Shown: positions 6,628-10,758 of the stretch, piece after piece
Layout of the letters: each line of letters begins with the position of its first letter
How positions within the stretch are numbered: the stretch's first letter is position 1
DNA from: Herminiimonas sp.
GTDB taxonomy: Bacteria; Pseudomonadota; Gammaproteobacteria; Burkholderiales; Burkholderiaceae
NCBI GenBank assembly: GCA_014377155.1
Contig: JACMQD010000186.1
Coordinates: 1 to 10,758 of the forward strand
Length of the DNA stretch: 10,758 bases
Direction of reading: 5' to 3'
Position numbers and translations under genes: made by a program
The notes under the pieces: generated by a model
What the model was told of the DNA's origin: nothing
What the model saw: only the letters and a program-made list of their open reading frames with translations
Databases searched by the model: none

Positions 6628-7532
6628 GCGCGGTGGCCGGGGAAGTCGCGATGCATCGAAAGGGCATCATTCTAGCCGGCGGCTCCGGCACGCGGCTGTA
6701 TCCGGTCACGACCTCGGTCTCGAAGCAGTTGTTGCCGGTGTACGACAAGCCGATGATCTATTATCCGCTGACGACGCTGATGCTGGCCGGTATCCGGGAC
6801 ATCCTGCTGATTTCGACGCCGCAGGATACGCCGCGTTTCAAAGAGCTGCTAGGCGACGGTAGTCAGTGGGGACTCAACCTGCAATATGCGGTGCAGCCGT
6901 CCCCGGACGGATTGGCGCAGGCATTCATCATCGGCCGCGAATTCGTCGGCAATGGTCCATCGGCGCTGATTTTGGGCGATAACATTTTTTACGGCCAGCA
7001 GTTCGACGGGCAGTTGCAGACCGTGTCGGGTCGCACCCATGGCTCCACGGTCTTTGCATATCACGTCAACGATCCCGAGCGCTACGGCGTGGTCGAATTC
7101 GACGCCAACCGCCGGGCCGTCAGCATCGTCGAAAAACCGCTTGCGCCAAAATCGAACTATGCCGTCACCGGCCTGTATTTCTACGACAATCAGGTATGCG
7201 ACATCGCCGCCTCGATCACGCCGTCGGCGCGCGGCGAACTGGAGATAACCGATGTCAATCGCATCTACCTCGAACGCGGATGCCTGAATGTCGAACTGAT
7301 GGGACGCGGCATGGCGTGGCTCGATACCGGCACGCACGAAGCCTTGCTCGACGCCGGCCAGTTCATTGCGACCCTCGAAAAACGACAGGGCCTGAAGGTC
7401 GCGTGTCCGGAAGAAATCGCCTATCGCAAGGGTTATATCGACGCCGCGCAACTGGCACGCCTGGCGCAGCCGCTCAACAAGAACGCGTATGGCCGTTACT
7501 TGTTGCAAATTCTCGAAGACAAGGTTTTTTGA
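6624..7532 (+). CDS. rfbA: Glucose-1-phosphate thymidylyltransferase
   Basis: A 302-residue nucleotidyltransferase that joins dTTP and glucose-1-phosphate to give dTDP-glucose, the entry step of dTDP-L-rhamnose synthesis and usually inhibited by the end product. The signature GGSGTRLYP (19-27) binds nucleotide, [16 protein letters not shown] (34-49) follows, and LGDN (117-120) supplies the Mg2+-binding Asp119. [11 protein letters not shown] and [14 protein letters not shown] are typical of RmlA. The start at 6624 overlaps the rfbB stop (ATGA) and has GGGAG a few bases upstream. An ATG at 6651 would match the E. coli N-terminus more closely, but has no better signal. Also known as rmlA. Confidence 0.96.
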   Translation: MSAVAGEVAMHRKGIILAGGSGTRLYPVTTSVSKQLLPVYDKPMIYYPLTTLMLAGIRDILLISTPQDTPRFKELLGDGSQWGLNLQYAVQPSPDGLAQAFIIGREFVGNGPSALILGDNIFYGQQFDGQLQTVSGRTHGSTVFAYHVNDPERYGVVEFDANRRAVSIVEKPLAPKSNYAVTGLYFYDNQVCDIAASITPSARGELEITDVNRIYLERGCLNVELMGRGMAWLDTGTHEALLDAGQFIATLEKRQGLKVACPEEIAYRKGYIDAAQLARLAQPLNKNAYGRYLLQILEDKVF

Positions 7533-8083
7533 TGAAAGTCATTTCGACATCGTTGCCGGACGTGCTGGTACTGGAGCCGAAAGTGCATGGCGACGAGCGC
7601 GGCTATTTTTATGAAAGCTTCAACGAGCGCCGTTTCAATGACATGGTCGGCATCGAGGCGTCGACCCATTTCGTGCAGGACAATCATTCGCGTTCGGCCC
7701 GCAACGTTTTACGTGGGCTGCACTACCAGATTCACCATCCGCAGGGCAAGCTGGTGCGCGTCACCGCAGGTGAAGTGTTCGATGTCGCGGTAGATCTGCG
7801 CCGCACGTCGCCCCACTTCGGTCAATGGACCGGCGTCATGCTGTCGGCCGACAACCGCAAGCAGGTCTGGATCCCGGAAGGTTTCGGACATGGTTTCGTG
7901 GTACTCAGCGACCATGCCGAGGTTTTGTACAAGACCACCGGCTACTGGTCGGCGCCGGACGAACGCTGTATTGCCTGGGACGATCCGGCGATCGGCATTC
8001 GCTGGCCGGTCGATCTCGAACCGATACTGTCGCCGAAGGATCAGCATGGCGCCGCGCTGGCCGACGCCGAGGTTTTCGCATGA
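7532..8083 (+). CDS. rfbC: dTDP-4-dehydrorhamnose 3,5-epimerase
   Basis: A 183-residue cupin that epimerises C3 and C5 of dTDP-4-keto-6-deoxyglucose, giving dTDP-4-keto-L-rhamnose. RGLHYQ (61-66) carries the catalytic base His64, DVAVDLR (84-90) follows, and the tyrosines at 133 and 138 (LYKTTGYW) fit the catalytic tyrosine region. The size is normal for RmlC. The ATG overlaps the rfbA stop by one base (TGATG), with AAGG 7 bases upstream. The C-terminal SPKD motif is also typical. Also known as rmlC. Confidence 0.96.
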   Translation: MKVISTSLPDVLVLEPKVHGDERGYFYESFNERRFNDMVGIEASTHFVQDNHSRSARNVLRGLHYQIHHPQGKLVRVTAGEVFDVAVDLRRTSPHFGQWTGVMLSADNRKQVWIPEGFGHGFVVLSDHAEVLYKTTGYWSAPDERCIAWDDPAIGIRWPVDLEPILSPKDQHGAALADAEVFA

Positions 8084-8979
8084 AAATTTTGCTTACCGGT
8101 CGCTTCGGCCAGGTCGGCTATGAGCTCGAGCGCACCTTGCAGGCTGTGGGTGAAGTGGTCGCGGTCGACCGGTCGCAGATGGATCTTGGCGATTTTCGCC
8201 GAGTGCGCGAGGTGGTCCGCGCCGTGCGTCCCAATCTGATCGTCAATGCCGCCGCCTACACGGCCGTCGACCAGGCCGAACGCGAGCCGGCGCTGGCCAT
8301 GCGCATCAATGGCGAGGCCGTGGCGGTGATGGCCGACGAAGCCAAGTTGCTGGGCGCGGCGATGATTCACTATTCGACCGATTATGTCTTCGATGGCAAC
8401 AAGCAGGGGGCGTATACTGAGTCCGATCCCACCTGTCCGGTCAACGCTTACGGTCGCAGCAAGCTGGCCGGCGAACAGGCAGTCGCTGCCGCAGGCATTG
8501 CGCATCTGATCCTGCGCACCAGCTGGGTGTATGGCATGCGCGGGAAAAATTTTTTGCTCACCATGCTGCGTCTGGCCCAAGAGCGCGACGAACTGCGCAT
8601 CGTCGACGACCAGCACGGCGCGCCGACCTGGTCACGCACGATTGCCGAAACGACCGCGCTGATCGTCGCCCGGATGTCGGTGGTCGATGGCGGCAGGGAC
8701 AGCGCTGTCGATGCTGACGAGATGGCGGCAAACTGGAAGGCGCATTCCGGCCTCTATCATCTGGCAGCGCAAGGACAAACCAGTTGGCATGGATTTGCCA
8801 AGGCGATCTTCGGCGCGGATGCCGAGGCGGGCAAGCCTTTGCTGACAGCTATCGCCACGGCCGATTATCCGCTGCCTGCGCGGCGGCCTGCCAATTCGGT
8901 GCTGGCGTGTGAGTCGTTGATGAACACGTTCTGCCGGCTGCCAGAATGGGGCGCGGCGTTGAGGTTGTGTCGGGAATAG
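8080..8979 (+). CDS. rfbD: dTDP-4-dehydrorhamnose reductase
   Basis: A 299-residue NAD(P)H-dependent reductase that makes dTDP-L-rhamnose in the last step of the pathway. GRFGQVG (7-13) is the GxxGxxG nucleotide-binding motif; the family more often has an N or A-N pair before the second glycine. STDYVFDG (99-106), Tyr124-x3-Lys128 (YGRSKLAGE) and RTSWVYG (147-152 region) are RmlD hallmarks. The length matches E. coli RfbD (299). The start at 8080 overlaps the rfbC stop (ATGA) and has GAGG at 8070-8073. With rfbB, rfbA and rfbC it completes the four-enzyme set. Also known as rmlD. Confidence 0.96.
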   Translation: MKILLTGRFGQVGYELERTLQAVGEVVAVDRSQMDLGDFRRVREVVRAVRPNLIVNAAAYTAVDQAEREPALAMRINGEAVAVMADEAKLLGAAMIHYSTDYVFDGNKQGAYTESDPTCPVNAYGRSKLAGEQAVAAAGIAHLILRTSWVYGMRGKNFLLTMLRLAQERDELRIVDDQHGAPTWSRTIAETTALIVARMSVVDGGRDSAVDADEMAANWKAHSGLYHLAAQGQTSWHGFAKAIFGADAEAGKPLLTAIATADYPLPARRPANSVLACESLMNTFCRLPEWGAALRLCRE

Positions 8980-9047
8980 ACCGAGAAAATCGGCAGAAAT
9001 CATTTAACTGCGCATCAAAATACCTTTCATCAAACTGCGAGAACATC

Positions 9048-10469
9048 ATGTTAATTCCTATCATCCTTTCCGGTGGTGCCGGTACCCGGTTATGGCCGGT
9101 ATCGCGGGAGGCCCACCCCAAGCCTTTCATGCGCATCAACGGCGGCAAGAGTCTGTTGACCCAGACGCATGAGCGGGCTCTCGCCGTGTCGGCTTTCACG
9201 CCACCGCTGATCGTTACCAATCGTGAATATTATTTCCTCTCGCACGACGAGCTCGCCGATCAGGAAATCAGGCCGACTTACTTGCTCGAACCGAAGGGCC
9301 GCAACACCACGCCGGCCATCGCCCTGGCGGCAATGTGGGCGATCGAGCGCGACAGTGAGGCGTGTCTGCTGGTGCTGCCGGCCGATCACCTGATTTCGGA
9401 TACGCCGGCGTTCCATGAGTCGGTGAAGCAGGCCGAAGCGCTGGCGCGTAGCGGTTCGATGGTGCTGTTCGGAATCAATCCGACGGGTCCGGAAACCGGA
9501 TTTGGCTATATCGAAATGGGTGCGCCGGTCAACGTCCATGCCAACATGGTGCAGCGCTTCGTCGAAAAACCCGATGCCGTGACTGCCGCCGGCTATCTGG
9601 CCAAGGGCAATTATGTCTGGAACAGCGGCATGTTCTGCTTCAAGGCCAGTACCATCCTGGAGGCGATGGCCGAACATTGCCCGGCACTGGTCGAGGCCGC
9701 GCGCATCGTATGGAAAAAGACCGTTGCCGATGGCGACAAAATGGAATTGCCTGCCGCATTCTCGACCCTCGAAAGCATTTCGATCGACTATGCGGTGATG
9801 GAAAAAGCCAAGAACATTGCAGTCATACCCGGCGGATTCGACTGGAGCGACATCGGTGCCTGGAGTGCCGTGGCCGACGCCACGCCGTCCGACAGCGATG
9901 GTAATTCCACCGCCGGTGGCACCGACCCCAACCAGACCATCGTCATCGACAGCCGCAATACGCACATCGAAAGCAGCGGCCGACTGGTCGCCATCATCGG
10001 CCTCGAAAACCTGCTGATTATCGACACGCCGGATGCCTTGCTGGTAGCCGACAAATCCAAGAGCCAGGAAGTGCGCCAGGTCGTCAGCCGTCTCAAGGAA
10101 AGCGGCCACGACGCGCACAAGATGCATCGCACCGTCTCCCGGCCATGGGGCACCTACACCGTGCTGGAAGAAGGCGTCGGGTTCAAGATCAAGCGCATCG
10201 AAGTCAAGCCGGGCGCGGCGCTGTCGCTGCAAATGCACCACCAGCGCAGCGAGCACTGGATTGTCGTCACAGGCACTGCCGAGATCGTCAACGGCGAACA
10301 GGTCATCGTGCTGGAAGCCAATCAGTCGACCTACATCCCGGCTGGCCACAAGCATCGTCTGGCCAACCGCACCGCCGACGACCTGGTCATCATCGAGGTC
10401 CAGTGCGGACCATACCTGGGCGAGGATGACATCGTCCGCTTCGAGGACGTCTACGGCAGGGCGCAATAA
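9048..10469 (+). CDS. manC: Bifunctional mannose-1-phosphate guanylyltransferase / mannose-6-phosphate isomerase (type II)
   Basis: A 473-residue two-domain enzyme. The N-terminal part (about 1-285) is a GDP-mannose pyrophosphorylase with GGAGTRLWPVSRE (9-21), PKPF (24-27), FVEKP (171-175) and GGFDWSDIGAW (262-272). The C-terminal part (about 360-470) is a type II phosphomannose isomerase cupin with RPWGTY (365-370), the metal-site motif QMHHQRSEHW (395-404) and PAGHKHRL (431-438). It makes GDP-D-mannose, and probably also mannose-6-phosphate from fructose-6-phosphate. The start at 9048 fits the family N-terminus; the Shine-Dalgarno sequence is weak. A 68-base gap separates it from rfbD, the largest gap in this cluster. 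That gap holds only a 4-bp stem (CCGA/TCGG, 8981-8993) and no clear promoter. It is also called cpsB, xanB, algA or wbpW in other species. Confidence 0.94.
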   Translation: MLIPIILSGGAGTRLWPVSREAHPKPFMRINGGKSLLTQTHERALAVSAFTPPLIVTNREYYFLSHDELADQEIRPTYLLEPKGRNTTPAIALAAMWAIERDSEACLLVLPADHLISDTPAFHESVKQAEALARSGSMVLFGINPTGPETGFGYIEMGAPVNVHANMVQRFVEKPDAVTAAGYLAKGNYVWNSGMFCFKASTILEAMAEHCPALVEAARIVWKKTVADGDKMELPAAFSTLESISIDYAVMEKAKNIAVIPGGFDWSDIGAWSAVADATPSDSDGNSTAGGTDPNQTIVIDSRNTHIESSGRLVAIIGLENLLIIDTPDALLVADKSKSQEVRQVVSRLKESGHDAHKMHRTVSRPWGTYTVLEEGVGFKIKRIEVKPGAALSLQMHHQRSEHWIVVTGTAEIVNGEQVIVLEANQSTYIPAGHKHRLANRTADDLVIIEVQCGPYLGEDDIVRFEDVYGRAQ

Positions 10470-10758
10470 TGGCGGTTGGACTGGTCAGGGCGGTCTGGAA
10501 CTATCGTGGCTTCATCCTTGGCAGCGTCAAGCGCGAGTTTCAGGCGCGCTACCGCAGTTCGCTGCTGGGCGCGGCCTGGACAGTGCTCAATCCACTGGCG
10601 ATGATCGTGGTCTATACCGTCATTTTTTCGCAAGTCATGCGAGCGCGGTTGCCCGGAACCGACAGCAGCTTCGCATATAGCATCTACCTGTGCGCCGGCG
10701 TGCTGACCTGGGGCCTGTTCGCCGAAATTGTCGGGCGTGCGCAGAACGTGTTTCTGGA
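10469..10758 (+). CDS. ABC-2 type polysaccharide/O-antigen export permease, N-terminal part
   Basis: The first 96 residues of a protein cut by the window end. ATG at 10469 overlaps the manC stop by one base (TAATG). The opening WNYRGFILGSVKREFQARYR is a basic amphipathic region. It is followed by SSLLGAAWTVLNPLAMIVVYTVIFSQVM (about 30-57), the first membrane span with the family's LG-x-x-W-x-x-L-x-P motif. A second hydrophobic span lies at about 72-90. This fits the Wzm/KpsM/RfbA-type permease that, with an ABC ATPase, moves lipid-linked polysaccharide across the inner membrane. The ATPase partner would be expected just downstream, outside the window. It could be named wzm, but the allele cannot be fixed from this fragment. 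Confidence 0.88.
   Translation, partial: MAVGLVRAVWNYRGFILGSVKREFQARYRSSLLGAAWTVLNPLAMIVVYTVIFSQVMRARLPGTDSSFAYSIYLCAGVLTWGLFAEIVGRAQNVFL

Noticed and set aside
8981..8993. CCGA-N5-TCGG after the rfbD stop as a terminator.
   Set aside because: The stem is only four base pairs with no T run, and manC continues on the same strand.
9090..10466. A 458-codon open frame on the minus strand across manC.
   Set aside because: It is a shadow of manC, rich in Asp, Val and Gln with no family motif, and the plus frame shows all catalytic motifs.

Overview
The window looks like chromosomal DNA from a betaproteobacterium, probably order Burkholderiales. This is judged from the high GC content and codon use, a DUF815-type ATPase tail beside a MutT-like NUDIX gene, and close similarity of all products to proteobacterial families. 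A family-level placement near Oxalobacteraceae is only an impression. No insertion sequence, tRNA, rRNA, CRISPR array or phage gene was seen.

Left part (1-654): the end of a DUF815-like ATPase gene, then a MutT-like NUDIX hydrolase. Next comes a 372-base AT-richer gap (655-1026) that reads as a full sigma-54 control region. It holds two TGT-N12-ACA palindromes of the TyrR-box type, a near-consensus IHF site, a GG-N10-GC sigma-54 promoter, and a 6-bp hairpin in the expected leader.

Middle (1027-4494): a probable three-gene operon. It comprises a D-amino-acid dehydrogenase (dadA, GTG start), a small Rrf2-like winged-helix protein whose start overlaps the dadA stop, and a TyrR/PhhR-family regulator (ACT, PAS, AAA+, C-terminal helix-turn-helix). 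Unlike E. coli TyrR, the regulator has a GAFTGA-type loop, read here as GAFSGA. Together with the upstream sites this suggests an autoregulated, sigma-54-dependent D-amino-acid catabolic unit answering to an ACT-domain ligand, probably an aromatic amino acid. This is the most interesting part of the window.

Right part: apaH (diadenosine tetraphosphatase) lies on the minus strand and converges on the regulator with an 8-base gap. Divergent from apaH starts a surface-polysaccharide cluster on the plus strand. It has rfbB, rfbA, rfbC and rfbD (dTDP-L-rhamnose from glucose-1-phosphate; consecutive genes overlap by 1 to 4 bases), then manC (bifunctional GDP-mannose synthesis enzyme), then the start of an ABC-2 type permease of the O-antigen/polysaccharide exporter kind, cut by the window end. 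The cluster makes two nucleotide sugars, and the permease start points to an ABC-transporter-dependent O-antigen or related glycan.
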